Origin: CAWATG01 sp963785035
Lineage (GTDB): Bacteria; Actinomycetota; Acidimicrobiia; IMCC26256; CAWATG01
Assembly (NCBI GenBank): GCA_963785035.1
Contig: CAWATG010000004.1
Coordinates: forward strand, 62,001-126,000
DNA: 64,000 nt
Direction: 5' to 3'
Below the pieces are notes generated by a model. It had not been told where the DNA came from and did not search any database. It saw only the letters and a program-made list of their open reading frames with translations. The position numbers were made by a program, and so were the translations under genes. Below, piece by piece: positions 40,250 through 50,833 of the stretch (position 1 is the first letter of the stretch; each line of letters starts with the position of its first letter).

Positions 40250-41890
40250 TGCGGGGGACTCGACATCTCGAAGAACAGAATTCGCTCGAGGAACTCCGTC
40301 GTGGTGACGACAACCAGGATGATCGACGCGAAGCGCGACCTCCAGCCAGATTCCGGGCTCACTCCCGCTGAGCGAGGCGAGGACCAAGGGAACCAACACG
40401 CCACCGAGCGCAGCACCACCGAAACGGGCAGCAATCCTGGCGCGGTGGTGCTCGTCGAAGCTCTGACGCAGCCGTGGCGCGCGGGCATCGTGAAATTCGC
40501 GCCGAACGACCGACGATTCCCAGACCAGCTTCACTGCGACCAACACCGCGATGAGCAGGGGAATGGCGCGGTCGATGACGCGAAGTCCCGACGTCGTCGG
40601 TTCACCTTCGACTGCCACCGAGACGAGCGATGCCCATAAGACGGAGGCGAGGCCGCACACGGCCGCCGTGAGGAGGAAGGTCGGCGTGGTTATCGACGTG
40701 CGCCACGCAGCACGACGCGTCTTGGCATAGACGAACACCGAACACATGATGCTGAAGAGCCCGACGGCAACGACGAGGATTCCGAAGACCGCTGCGATGA
40801 CCGAGTCCTTGGGTGACTCGCCCAGGATGACGAGGCCGGCGTATGCGGCGGCCAGGCCCGTGAAGGCGCCGAACGCAACGACCTCCCGGCTCAACCAGGA
40901 ATGTCGGATACCGATGATCGCGCGGTAGGCGTAACGGGGTCTGCCGAGGTGAAAGACACTTGCCAGCAGTGCCAGTGCTCCTGTTGCGAGGGCCAGCGCT
41001 GCGTCGAAGGAGCCGCCACGTGTCGAGATCGGCGCATTCGTGAACATGCGCAGCGCCAGACCGGTTGCGAACGCTCCGACGGAGAGCTGCGTCAAGACCA
41101 ACATGATGACCAGGGGCAGATGTGACCGCGCCGGGGCGGAACTCTGTGTCGTGCGACCGCCGACGAATCGAGCGCCGTCTTGCGCGCTGCGATAGGTGGT
41201 CGTCGGAATCGTGAGGTTCGATGGAGGCCCGCCGGGCACGGTGGTTTCGAGCGCGGCGAGCTGCGCTGCGTGAACGTCGATGACCGAGATGCGAATGGCG
41301 CCGTTCGGACAGGACTGCACACACGCCGGTGCTTCGCCGACGGCGAGCCGGCCACTGCACATGTCGCACTTGCGGACGATGCCGCGTTGATGATTGAAGA
41401 CCGGAACTTCATACGGGCATGTCAGGGTGCAATACCCACATCCGATGCACTGGTCGTCGAGGTGTTTGACGATGCCGGTGATCGGACTCTTCTCGTATGC
41501 GTCGACGGGACAACCGTTGAGGCACGCCGGATCGATGCAGTGGTGACAGGCCGACGTGACGGTCTGCTGCCATGGGCGAACGGGCGTGCCGCCGTGTAAG
41601 ACGGCAACGGCGCGCCACGACTCGTCCTCGTCGAGGCCGTTGAGACTGTGACATGCCGCAACGCACGACTTGCATCCGGTACAGGCGTCAAGATCGACAT
41701 CGAAGGCGTACTGCTGTCCCGGTCCCGGTGAGGTCGCAGGCAACAGATCCCGGTAGTAACGAGCTTGTGTGTGCGATGCCGCTTCGTCATGGCGTTGCGA
41801 GAAGCGCTCGACCGCACTGAGTTCGCCTTGTTCGCGCAGGTACCGATCGATCGGTGTGTCCTCGATCTCTTCGATCGCGGAGAGGATCAT
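40246..41890 (-). CDS. DmsB-DmsC-like fused iron-sulfur / membrane-anchor protein, one frameshift
   Basis: Probable electron donor to the nitrate reductase. The N-terminal third is a DmsB-type ferredoxin with four cysteine clusters ([57 protein letters not shown]). The rest (about residues 275-545) is a DmsC/NrfD-like membrane anchor with some eight helices. One extra base at 40331-40332 hides the real end; correcting it gives [20 protein letters not shown] and a stop at 40246-40248 inside the ATGA overlap. The length is about 547 residues. It would pass electrons from quinol to a cytoplasmic enzyme. There is no Tat signal. Confidence 0.82.
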
Positions 41891-42246
41891 CGCAACGCGA
41901 TCCGCACTCGCCCGTCGACGACTTCAACCGGGTAGCTCGCAACGCTGACGTCGTCGCGCTCGATGCATTGTCCCGTGGCGAGTTCGAAGTGCTGCTTGTA
42001 CATGGGGGAGGCGACGACCGCAACGTCGCCTGCTGTTCCGACGATGCCACGCGAGAGGACATATGCCCCACTGAACGGATCGAAGTTCGAGATCGCGTAC
42101 ACGGAGTCGGCAGGTGAGACACGGAAGATAGCGACCTGCTCGTCGCCGACGCGTGCGCAGACGCCGCGGTCGATGATCAGGGACTCTGCAGCGCAGATAT
42201 CCACCCATTCGGAGACTTCAACCGAGGTGGAACTGGTCCCGGTCAT
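41887..42246 (-). CDS. nirD: Nitrite reductase small subunit NirD
   Basis: A 119-residue Rieske-fold small subunit of NADH-dependent siroheme nitrite reductase. The segment [19 protein letters not shown] is diagnostic, followed by [11 protein letters not shown]. Cluster ligands are absent, as is normal in NirD. It overlaps nirB upstream and the DmsBC-like gene downstream, both as ATGA. Confidence 0.93.
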   Translation of the reverse strand: MTGTSSTSVEVSEWVDICAAESLIIDRGVCARVGDEQVAIFRVSPADSVYAISNFDPFSGAYVLSRGIVGTAGDVAVVASPMYKQHFELATGQCIERDDVSVASYPVEVVDGRVRIALR

Positions 42247-44912
42247 GCCGTCACCGGTGTTGGGGTGTTCTTGGTCGAGATCGACACGGCTACTGGAGCG
42301 GGACGGGGCTGGCCGCGCTCGAGGAAATGGACAATGCTCGAATCCGGGCCGTCATCGTTGATGAAGGACCGGAAGCGTGACACACGAGCAGGGTCGTCGA
42401 GGGTGGCCTTCCATTCGCACGCATAGGTGTCGACGTGTCGGGCCATGTCCGCTTCGAGCTGATCGGCGATCTTGAGCGCGTCGTCGATCACGACACTCTT
42501 GAGGTATTCGAGGCCGCCTTCGAGGCGGTTTATCCACGTGGCAGTGCGTTCGAGGCGGTCCGCCGTCCGTATGTAGAACATCAGGAAGCGGTCGATGTAT
42601 CGGATGAGTGTTTCGGTGTCGAGGTCTTCGGCGAAGAGCATGGCGTGCTGTGGGCGAGTCCCACCATTGCCGCCGACATAGAGGTTCCAGCCGCGCTCGG
42701 TTGCAATGACACCGAAGTCCTTGCTCTGTGCCTCCGCGCACTCGCGTGTGCAACCGGAGACCCCCGACTTGATCTTGTGCGGTGCGCGAAGACCTCGGTA
42801 GCGCAGCTCGAGTTCGATCGCGAGCGCAGTGGAGTCTTGGACGCCATATCGGCACCAGGTGAGTCCGACGCAGGACTTGACGGTGCGCAGAGCCTTGCCG
42901 TAGGCGTGACCGGATTCCATGCCGACGTCGATCATCCGTTGCCAGATCGCGGGGAGGTCGTCGACGCGTGCGCCGAAGAGATCGATGCGTTGGCCTCCGG
43001 TGATCTTCGTATAGAGATTGAAGTCGCGAGCGATCTCGCCAAGCGTGATCAGTTGGAGGGGTGTGATTTCGCCACCGGGGACCCGCGGCACGATCGAGTA
43101 GGTGCCGTCGCGTTGCAGGTTGGCAAGGAAGTGGTCGTTCGTGTCCTGTAGTGCAGCTTGTTCGCCGTCGAGGATGTACCCCGTGCTCAGGCTGGCAAGG
43201 ATCGATGCGACCGCGGGTTTGCAGATCTCGCAACCCCCGCCGTTGCCGTGACTTGTCACCAACTCGGAGAACGTGCGAATGCCTGTACTGCGCACGATGT
43301 CGAAGAGCTGGGTTCTGCTGTACGAGAAGTGTTCGCACAGATCGTTGCGGACCTCGATGCCGGCCTTGGTCAGTTCGTCGCGAAGAAGCTCGGTGACCAT
43401 CGGGATGCATCCGCCACAGGTCGTACCGGCCCGTGTCGTCGCTTTCACGCCGGCGATGTCGGTGAGCGAGCATTCGGCGATGCCCTCACAGATCGCTCCC
43501 TTGGTGACGTTGTTGCACGAGCAGATCTTGGCGCTGTCGGGCATCGCGGCGATGGACACGCCGGTGTCCTGACCGTCGCGCGCCGGGAACAGGAACGATG
43601 CCGGTTGCGCCGGCGTGGGCAGATCACCGCGAGCCATCATCGAAAGCGCGTCATAGCTGGTGATGTCGCCGACGAGGATGCCGCCCATCACCTGTCCCTC
43701 GGCGCCGACGACGAGGCGCTTGTAGACCTGCTCCACAGGATCGGACCATGTGATCGGGGTGGCGTCAGGGGTTCGTGCGAACGCGTCGCCGAAGCTGGCA
43801 ACGTCGACGCCGAGCACCTTGAGCTTGGTGGACATGTCGGCGCCGGTGAAGGTGCTCTCGCCACCGACGATGCGATCGGCAACGACCCGTGCCATGGCAT
43901 AGCCCGGTGCCACGAGTCCGTAGATGCGTCCCTCGTACAGGGCGCATTCGCCGATTGCGTAGATGTGTGGATCGCTGGTCCGGCATGTCTCGTCGATGAC
44001 GATGCCGCCACGCTCGCCGACCGTCAGGCCTGTCGCGCGAGCCAGGTCGTCGCGTGGGCGAATGCCTGCTGAGAAGACGACCATGTCAACGGTGAGGTCG
44101 GTTTCGTCGGCAAAGCGCATGTTGCCCACCGAGCCCGACGGGTTGGCGTGAATCGCTTTGGTTTCTGTGGCGGTGTGGACAATCACTCCGAGGTCTTCGA
44201 TGCGGTTCCGTAGAATGCTGCCGGCGCCCTCGTCGATCTGCGCAGGCATGAGGCGAGGCGCAAATTCGACAACGTGGGTTTCGAGGCCGAGGGCCAGGAG
44301 TGCTGTGGCGGCTTCGAGGCCGAGCAGACCGCCACCGACGACAGCGCCTGTTCGCACGTTGCCGGCCCAGTCGCGCATCGCTTCGAGGTCTTCGATGGTG
44401 CGGTACACGAAGCAGCCTGGAAGGTCGTAACCGGGAACCGGTGGAACGAAGGGTGTGGATCCTGTGGCGAAGACGCAGACGTCGTAGGGGAACGACTGTC
44501 CTGCGGCGGTCGTGACCACCTTGGCGTCAGGGTCGACGCCGACGACGCGGGCATCAGTGTGCAGGGTGAGGCGGTCGTCCTCGAAGAATCCTTCGGTCAC
44601 GAGGGAGAGTTCTTCTGGCGTCACCCCTGAAAAGAAGGAGCTGAGTGCGACCCGGTCATAAGCCGGGCGAGGCTCCTCTCCGAGGACGACGACGCTCCAA
44701 TTTCGGTCGTCGTCGAGGGCGGTCAGGCTCTCGAGGAGTTGGTGACCGACCATGCCATGACCGATGACGACCAGGCGCTGCATGGGCTTCGGTTCTGTGG
44801 CCTTCGGCTTTGTGGTCGGCTCCGCGCCGTTGGACAACATGGTGCTCATTGAAGCGGTCGTTGATTTCGTCTCCGGTGCACTTTCGTGAATGCCCGATGA
44901 AACCCGTCTCAT
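42243..44912 (-). CDS. nirB: Nitrite reductase large subunit NirB
   Basis: Reduces nitrite to ammonium in the cytoplasm using NAD(P)H. An N-terminal extension of about 43 residues precedes the FAD domain (RLVVIGHGMVGHQLLE). A BFD-like [2Fe-2S] domain follows (ICSCNNVTKGAICEGI, TTCGGCIPMV), then nitrite/sulfite reductase domains with siroheme/[4Fe-4S] ligands CVGLTWC and GCTREC. At 889 residues it is full length. An internal start at MQRLVV is possible, but the ATGA overlap with narK favours 44912. Confidence 0.94.
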   Translation of the reverse strand: MRRVSSGIHESAPETKSTTASMSTMLSNGAEPTTKPKATEPKPMQRLVVIGHGMVGHQLLESLTALDDDRNWSVVVLGEEPRPAYDRVALSSFFSGVTPEELSLVTEGFFEDDRLTLHTDARVVGVDPDAKVVTTAAGQSFPYDVCVFATGSTPFVPPVPGYDLPGCFVYRTIEDLEAMRDWAGNVRTGAVVGGGLLGLEAATALLALGLETHVVEFAPRLMPAQIDEGAGSILRNRIEDLGVIVHTATETKAIHANPSGSVGNMRFADETDLTVDMVVFSAGIRPRDDLARATGLTVGERGGIVIDETCRTSDPHIYAIGECALYEGRIYGLVAPGYAMARVVADRIVGGESTFTGADMSTKLKVLGVDVASFGDAFARTPDATPITWSDPVEQVYKRLVVGAEGQVMGGILVGDITSYDALSMMARGDLPTPAQPASFLFPARDGQDTGVSIAAMPDSAKICSCNNVTKGAICEGIAECSLTDIAGVKATTRAGTTCGGCIPMVTELLRDELTKAGIEVRNDLCEHFSYSRTQLFDIVRSTGIRTFSELVTSHGNGGGCEICKPAVASILASLSTGYILDGEQAALQDTNDHFLANLQRDGTYSIVPRVPGGEITPLQLITLGEIARDFNLYTKITGGQRIDLFGARVDDLPAIWQRMIDVGMESGHAYGKALRTVKSCVGLTWCRYGVQDSTALAIELELRYRGLRAPHKIKSGVSGCTRECAEAQSKDFGVIATERGWNLYVGGNGGTRPQHAMLFAEDLDTETLIRYIDRFLMFYIRTADRLERTATWINRLEGGLEYLKSVVIDDALKIADQLEADMARHVDTYACEWKATLDDPARVSRFRSFINDDGPDSSIVHFLERGQPRPAPVAVSISTKNTPTPVTA

Positions 44913-46516
44913 TGCGGGACCGGGACCGGTGAGAGGTCGTCGAGTTCCACCACCGCAACGGAATCCGTCGCCGTCGTGCGGGCCTGCGGCAGCTCGTGGG
45001 CGTGATGTGCGGCGTCATCGGGCTCGGGCATCCAGCGGCAGAGGATCGCAACGATGGCTGCGGCGGCTGCGATCGTGAGGAACAGTACTTCGGTGTTGCC
45101 CGAGGGGTGCTTGCTGTCCACGGTGAAGAACAGCATCGAGGAGAACAGGACGCCTCCGATGTTCCCGTAGGAGCCTGCGATCCCTGAGATTTGGCCACCG
45201 ACCTTGCGGCGGACCAGTGGCACGATGGCGAAGACGGCGCCGTTGCCTGCCTGCACGAACACCGATGCCGCTGCGACCATCCCAATACCGGCGACGAGCG
45301 GCCAACTCGCCGAGAGCTGGGAGAGCACTACGAAGCTGACTGTGACGCCGACGAGGAGCACGACCAACGTGGCTTTGCGGCTCTTGGCGACGTCCGAGAC
45401 GATGCCACCGCCGGGGCGGGTCACCAGATTGGTGAAGGCGAAGGCGCTTCCGGCTGCGCCCGCAGCCGCGACCTTGAGGCCGAAGGTCTCGGCAAAGAAG
45501 GTCGGCAGGAGCGAGATCACGGTCAGTTCGGCGCCGAAGGTCACGAGGTATGCCAAGGCGAGTACGACGACCGAGGCGAATGAGTACCGCTCCGAGGCAG
45601 GGTGCTCACCTCGCAGGGCCGGCCGGTTGACGTCGAGGACTCGAATGATGAGGTATGCCGCAAAGGTCGCCGCTCCGATCCAGATGGCGAACATCGTCGC
45701 CCTGTTGATGACACCGGCTCGTTCGATTCTCGACGCGACGACCGCGAGGGCGATTGCGACCGGAATCTGCAGTGCGGCCAGACCGAAGACTGCGCGACGG
45801 GTGGTGACTTCGAGCGCGGCAGTGCGCTTGGGTCGCTGGTACATCTTGCCCGGGGGAGTGTCTTCGACCGCCAGGAGGTAGACGATCCCGTAGAGCGCGG
45901 CGACGACGCCCGAGGCACCAACCCCCCAGCGCCAGGCGCTCTCGCCGCCGGCGAGGGTCAACGCGATTCCGGGCAGGCACAACGCAGCGGCGGCGGAGCC
46001 GAAGTTTCCCCATCCGCCGTAGACGCCTTCGGCCGTGCCCATCTCCTGCGCGGGAAACCACTCCGAGACCATGCGGATGCCGACGACGAACCCCGCTCCG
46101 ACGATGCCAAGGGCAAGGCGGGACCACACCAGGACGGTGAAGGAGTCGGCCATCGCGAACACGGTGTTCGGAATGACCGCGACAATGAGCAGGCCCGCGT
46201 AGAGCCGTCGGGGTCCGAACCGATCGAGCAATTTCCCGACGACGAGTCGAGCGGGGATCGTCAAGGTGAGGTTGCAGAGCCCGATGGTCGCCAGTTGGGA
46301 GGGCGTGAGGCCGAGGTCCTTGCCGATGGCCACCGAGAACGGGGCAAAGTTGAACCACACGACGAACGACAGGAAGAACGCTCCCGTCGTGAGGTGCAGG
46401 ACTCGAAAGCGCCCCCGAAACGACGCCAACCTGCTGATCAACGACCAGGTCGAGGGTGTCGGCGAGGGTGCGGTTGCGGTGACGTCGTGCTGTGGGGATC
46501 CGTTATTGGAAAGCAT
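44909..46516 (-). CDS. narK: Nitrate/nitrite transporter (NNP family, NarK/NasA-type)
   Basis: A 535-residue MFS transporter with about twelve helices. The nitrate signatures are GGWGNFGSAAAALCLPG and the paired SGIAGSYGNIGGVLFS, and the first-helix FVVWFNFAPF is typical of NNP proteins. It is the first gene of the six-gene operon, so nitrate entry is made together with its reduction. The final 40 residues are hydrophilic. Confidence 0.92.
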   Translation of the reverse strand: MLSNNGSPQHDVTATAPSPTPSTWSLISRLASFRGRFRVLHLTTGAFFLSFVVWFNFAPFSVAIGKDLGLTPSQLATIGLCNLTLTIPARLVVGKLLDRFGPRRLYAGLLIVAVIPNTVFAMADSFTVLVWSRLALGIVGAGFVVGIRMVSEWFPAQEMGTAEGVYGGWGNFGSAAAALCLPGIALTLAGGESAWRWGVGASGVVAALYGIVYLLAVEDTPPGKMYQRPKRTAALEVTTRRAVFGLAALQIPVAIALAVVASRIERAGVINRATMFAIWIGAATFAAYLIIRVLDVNRPALRGEHPASERYSFASVVVLALAYLVTFGAELTVISLLPTFFAETFGLKVAAAGAAGSAFAFTNLVTRPGGGIVSDVAKSRKATLVVLLVGVTVSFVVLSQLSASWPLVAGIGMVAAASVFVQAGNGAVFAIVPLVRRKVGGQISGIAGSYGNIGGVLFSSMLFFTVDSKHPSGNTEVLFLTIAAAAAIVAILCRWMPEPDDAAHHAHELPQARTTATDSVAVVELDDLSPVPVPQ

Positions 46517-46560
46517 CCCGACAGTTGACCGTCAGTTGCGGTCGTGCCGATTGCTGGAAT

Positions 46561-46576
46561 GTAACGAGCACATGAC
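46561..46576. promoter_or_regulatory. GlnR-like site upstream of the nitrate operon
   Basis: GTAAC-GAGCAC-ATGAC fits the actinobacterial GlnR pattern (AC-n9-AC). It sits 45 bases upstream of the narK start and overlaps a possible minus-strand -10, TACATT (46556-46561). The motif is short and degenerate. Confidence 0.3.
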
Positions 46577-46646
46577 GTCGATCTGTCCAGGCGCCGCTGG
46601 AGCTGTGAAAACTCCGTCATCTCCCCGAAACAGGGGATCGCAGTGG

Positions 46647-46722
46647 TGGTGGAGCTGATGGGGCTCGAACCCACTACCTCCACCATGCCATGGTGGCGCT
46701 CTACCAGCTGAGCTACAGCCCC
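46647..46722 (-). tRNA. tRNA-Ala (anticodon GGC), CCA encoded
   Basis: On the minus strand: GGGGCTG acceptor, AGCTCAGCTGGTAGAGC D arm, anticodon stem-loop CCACC-ATGGCAT-GGTGG, T arm GTGGGTTCGAGCCCCAT, closing CAGCTCC, discriminator A and encoded CCA. Confidence 0.95.
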
Positions 46723-46786
46723 GAGGGGAACCTCAAGTTACCAAACGGCCGCCGTCCTTCGAGCATGTTCGTCGCTGTGGGTTCGG

Positions 46787-46792
46787 TACGCT
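46787..46792 (+). promoter_or_regulatory. -10 element of leaderless leuS promoter
   Basis: TACGCT, nine bases before ATG 46802. Confidence 0.5.
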
Positions 46793-46801
46793 CCGAGCAA
46801 T

Positions 46802-49724
46802 ATGGCTGACGAAGCAACGGCACCTGGTTTGCCGAAATACCGATACGGCGCCAAGCTCGCACAGCAGATCGAGGCCAAATGGCAGGACATCTGGGAGCAA
46901 CGCCACACCTTCTGGGCGCCGAACCCCACCGGTTCGCTCGCCGCTGGGCCCGATGACACGTTGGGTGCCCAGGCGCCGGCCAAGCTCTACGTGCTCGACA
47001 TGTTCCCGTACCCGAGCGGCGCAGGGCTCCACGTCGGGCACCCGCTCGGCTACATCGGCACCGATGTTTTTGCACGTTTTGCCCGGATGAATGGGGCGAA
47101 TGTCCTTCATGCCATGGGGTACGACGCGTTTGGTCTGCCGGCGGAGCAGTATGCAGTCCAGACCGGTCAGCACCCGCGCATCACGACCGAGGCAAACATC
47201 GCGAACATGCGCCGCCAGCTGCGCCTGCTCGGACTCGGGCACGATCCGCGCCGCAGTGTCGCCACGACCGACGTCGGCTACTACCGCTGGACCCAGTGGA
47301 TCTTCCTGCAGATCTTCAACAGTTTCTATGACGATGCTGCAGACCGTGCACGACCGATCGCCGAGTTGATCGACGAGTTCGCAACCGGGACGCGTCCGAC
47401 GCCCGACGGGCGGTCCTGGCAAGCGCTTGATGGCCAGGAACAGCAGACACTCGTCAACGCGTACCGTCTTGCGTACCTCGACGACGCGCCGGTCAACTGG
47501 TGTCCTGCGCTCGGCACTGTCCTGGCAAACGAGGAAGTCACCGCGGAGGGTCGAAGCGAACGAGGCAACCACCCTGTCGTGAAGCGTCCGCTGAAGCAGT
47601 GGAAAATGCGCATCACTGCATATGCGCATCGGCTGCTTGGCGATCTCGATCTCCTGGATTGGTCCGAGTCGATCAAGCTGATGCAGCGCAACTGGATCGG
47701 ACGCAGCACTGGCGCCACTGTTCAGTTCGGCGTCGTCGACCATCCGGGCGTAGCGATCGAGGTGTTCACCACTCGTCCCGACACGCTCTTCGGCGCGACG
47801 TACATGGTCCTTGCTCCCGAGCACGAGCTTGTCGACGCGATCGTGCCGAGCCAATGGCCGGGCGAGCCATTTCCAACGTCTTGGCGTGGGACTGGACCGT
47901 CGGCAACGCCCAACGAGGCCGTCGCGCACTACCGTGAATCCGCAGCACGCAAGTCCGAACTCGAGCGCCAGTCCGAAGGACGTACCAAGACTGGCGTGTT
48001 CACCGGAGCGTTTGCCCTCAATCCAACGAACGGCGCGTCCATTCCGATTTTCGTTGCCGACTATGTGCTCATGGGTTACGGGACGGGCGCCATCATGGCC
48101 GTGCCGGCACACGACGATCGCGACTTCGAGTTCGCACGCGCCTTCGATGTGCCGATCGTGGGAGTGGTCGAACCGCCCGACGCGTGGTTCGCCGACCACG
48201 GCCTCCCGAGTGGCGCGCCGGCATCTGCCTGGCCCGAGGCGTTCACGCGCGGCGGGGTTGCAATGAATTCGCGTAATGACACCGTGACGCTCGACGGATG
48301 TTCCGTGGAGGACGCGAAGGCGAGGATCAGCGCGTGGCTCGCGGCCGAGGAACTCGGCGGAGCGACCATCAACTACAAGTTGCGTGACTGGCTCTTCAGC
48401 CGGCAGCGGTATTGGGGTGAGCCCTTCCCGATTGTCTATGACGAAGCGGGAAATCCCATTGCATTGCCCGAGTCCTTGTTGCCGGTCGAGCTCCCCGAGA
48501 TCACCGACTTTGCGCCGACCGTGTCCGACGATCCCGACGCGTTGCCGGAGCCGCCGCTCGGTCGAGCCGCCGATTGGGTCAACGTCACGCTTGATCTCGG
48601 CGATGGGCCGAAGACATACCGACGAGAGCTCAATACGATGCCGCAATGGGCGGGATCGTGTTGGTACTACCTGCGCTACCTCGACCCAACCAATGATGAG
48701 GCCTTTGTCGACCCCGCAATCGAGCAGTACTGGTCAGGTGGCACGCGTGCGGACGGTTCGGCGTCGCATGGGTGTGTTGATCTGTACGTCGGTGGCGTCG
48801 AACACGCAGTGCTGCACCTGCTCTATGCACGTTTCTGGCACAAGGTGCTGCACGATCTCGGGCATGTCTCGACGCCAGAACCGTTTCAGCGTCTGTTCAA
48901 TCAGGGTTACATCCAGGCGTACGCGTACACCGACGCGCGTGGCGCGTACGTCGAAGCGACAACGGTGGTCGAGCGTGACGGCGGGTGGTTCGTCGGTGAC
49001 GAACCAGTCGAACGCCAATACGGCAAGATGGGCAAGAGCCTGAAAAACGTTGTCACGCCCGACGACATGTACGGCGAATACGGCGCCGGACACCTTGCGC
49101 CTTTACGAGATGTACATGGGCCCGCTCGATGCAAGCCGCCCCTGGAGCACAACCGATGTGATCGGCGTGCACCGCTTCTTGCAGCGACTCTGGCGCAACG
49201 TGATCGACGAGGACACCGGCGATGTCATCGTTGTCGAGACCGCTGCTGACGACGAGACCCGCCGCCTTCTCCACAAGACCATCGCCGCAGTTCGCGCCGA
49301 CATGGCTGAGCTCGGTTTCAACACCGCGATCGCTCGGCTCATCGAGCTGAACAACCACCTGACAAAGCTCGTTGCGAACGGCGGCGTTGCCCGCGAGATC
49401 ATCGAACCGCTCGTTCTGATGGTGGCGCCGCTGGCGCCACACGTCGCAGAGGAGCTCTGGGAGCGCCTCGGTCATCGAGGTTCATTGACCTATGAACCGT
49501 TCCCAGTCGCCGACGAGGCGTTACTCCGCGTTGAGCAGATCGAGATACCGGTTCAAATCAATGGCAAGGTGCGCGCACGCGTGCTGGTCGTGGCCGACGC
49601 CTCCGAAACCGAGGTGCGCGCGCTTGCCGAGGCCGATCCCCATGTCTCCGGCGCGCTCGACGGTGTCATCATTCGAAAGGTTGTCTACGTGCCTGCGAGG
49701 ATGTTGAACTTCGTCGTTGGCTGA
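46802..49724 (+). CDS. leuS: Leucyl-tRNA synthetase, one frameshift
   Basis: Class I synthetase charging tRNA-Leu. HIGH region [15 protein letters not shown], an editing domain ([18 protein letters not shown]), the signature [12 protein letters not shown], and a KMGKS form of the KMSKS loop ([12 protein letters not shown]). One extra G at 49088-49089 (GCCGGACACC for GCCGACACC) breaks the frame; correction gives [20 protein letters not shown]. The anticodon-binding and C-terminal domains are intact, giving about 973 residues. Confidence 0.95.
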
Positions 49725-50353
49725 TGGCCAACCGTCGCAATGTGATCGGAGACCCAATGGGGTTCCTCTCGAAATTCATTGAACCAAACGAGCCGGAACG
49801 CGCGGCGAAGTCGCCCACAACCCGGCGGCCTACGAGTCCGTCCAAGGCGCGAGCCGCTGCACGTTCCGCGACGCCCGCAGGAAAGCGACCCGCTGCGGGT
49901 AAGCGCCCCGCTGCGGATAAGTCGCCGGCCCCATCGACGAATGGGTCGCCATCGGGATCACCCACGGAGGTGTTCATTGCCAAGCGGTGGGCCTCACGTT
50001 TCACGGCGCCGTTCATCATCTCGATCTCGCTGTCGTTCATGTTCAATGGGGCCGGATGGCAGATGATCGCCCCGATACTCTTCGGGATCTTGATCGGCAC
50101 GCGCAATCCGTGGAAGGTGATCGTGCGCGACGACGTCATCCGACTCGAGTTCTCGATCCGCACGCCGGTCGTGCTCAAGAAGGACGCGGTCACGATCTGG
50201 GTTCAGGGATCACGACGCGCGTTGATGTACCAGGGTGAGCGGCCGCGGCTCTTCCGTCACTACCAACTTCCGTTGGCGCCGGGGAGGACAAAGTTCGCGG
50301 AGGTGCTCGGCGAGCACGGTTACCGCGTCGTCAGCTCCGCCAAGAAACGCTGA
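49724..50353 (+). CDS. Membrane protein of unknown function
   Basis: A 209-residue protein whose ATG overlaps the leuS stop by one base. The first 80 residues are low-complexity Lys/Ala/Pro/Ser, including the repeated GKRPAAGKRPAADK. Two adjacent hydrophobic segments (about residues 92-128) follow, then a beta-rich tail (WKVIVRDDVIRLEFSIRTP) that might be a PH-like membrane-adjacent domain. I do not recognise a named family. It is coupled to leuS and the next gene. Confidence 0.7.
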   Translation: MANRRNVIGDPMGFLSKFIEPNEPERAAKSPTTRRPTSPSKARAAARSATPAGKRPAAGKRPAADKSPAPSTNGSPSGSPTEVFIAKRWASRFTAPFIISISLSFMFNGAGWQMIAPILFGILIGTRNPWKVIVRDDVIRLEFSIRTPVVLKKDAVTIWVQGSRRALMYQGERPRLFRHYQLPLAPGRTKFAEVLGEHGYRVVSSAKKR

Positions 50354-50364
50354 ACCGCAACGCT

Positions 50365-50736
50365 GTGCGTCGCATCGACGTGGGTGTGGAGCACCGATAT
50401 CGGCATGTGCCGCTGATCGACGTACGACGGGCGCGGCTGGTGGTGGTGCCGTGGCTGATGGGCCGGGTGATCGGCATCACGGTGGGGCGTTGGATGTTCG
50501 TTCGCCGCGGATGTGAGCACGACGCTCAACTGATCGCCCATGAGTTGGTGCATGTCCGTCAGTGGCGTGAACTCGGTGCGCCGCGCTTTTTGTGGCGCTA
50601 TCTGCATCCGTATTTGCGGGATCGGGCGCGCGGTCGTTCTCACGGCGACGCGTATCTTGCAATTCCTGCCGAAGTTGAGGCGCGACGCCTGACGAGTGAG
50701 GTCTGTGCGACCTGGTCCGAGGAGACCACGTCCTGA
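50365..50736 (+). CDS. Small HExxH-motif protein
   Basis: A 123-residue protein with GTG start 11 bases after the previous stop. It contains IAHELVHVRQWRELG, an HELVH zinc-metallopeptidase signature, followed by AIPAEVEARRL, where the Glu could be the third ligand. It has no signal peptide. The family is not named with confidence; it may be a minimal gluzincin-like domain of unknown substrate. Confidence 0.65.
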   Translation: MRRIDVGVEHRYRHVPLIDVRRARLVVVPWLMGRVIGITVGRWMFVRRGCEHDAQLIAHELVHVRQWRELGAPRFLWRYLHPYLRDRARGRSHGDAYLAIPAEVEARRLTSEVCATWSEETTS

Positions 50737-50742
50737 TACCCT
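50737..50742 (+). promoter_or_regulatory. Candidate -10 element for comEA
   Basis: TACCCT starts directly after the stop of the HExxH gene. The predicted leader of about 85 bases carries GGAGG five bases before TTG 50834. Confidence 0.35.
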
Positions 50743-50833
50743 GAGGGCTTCGAGACTCGCTGATCTCGGAGCAGCAGGCAACTTCCTCCAAGCGATCGCG
50801 ACGCTCCGGCGTTGCTGGATCCTGGAGGACCCG

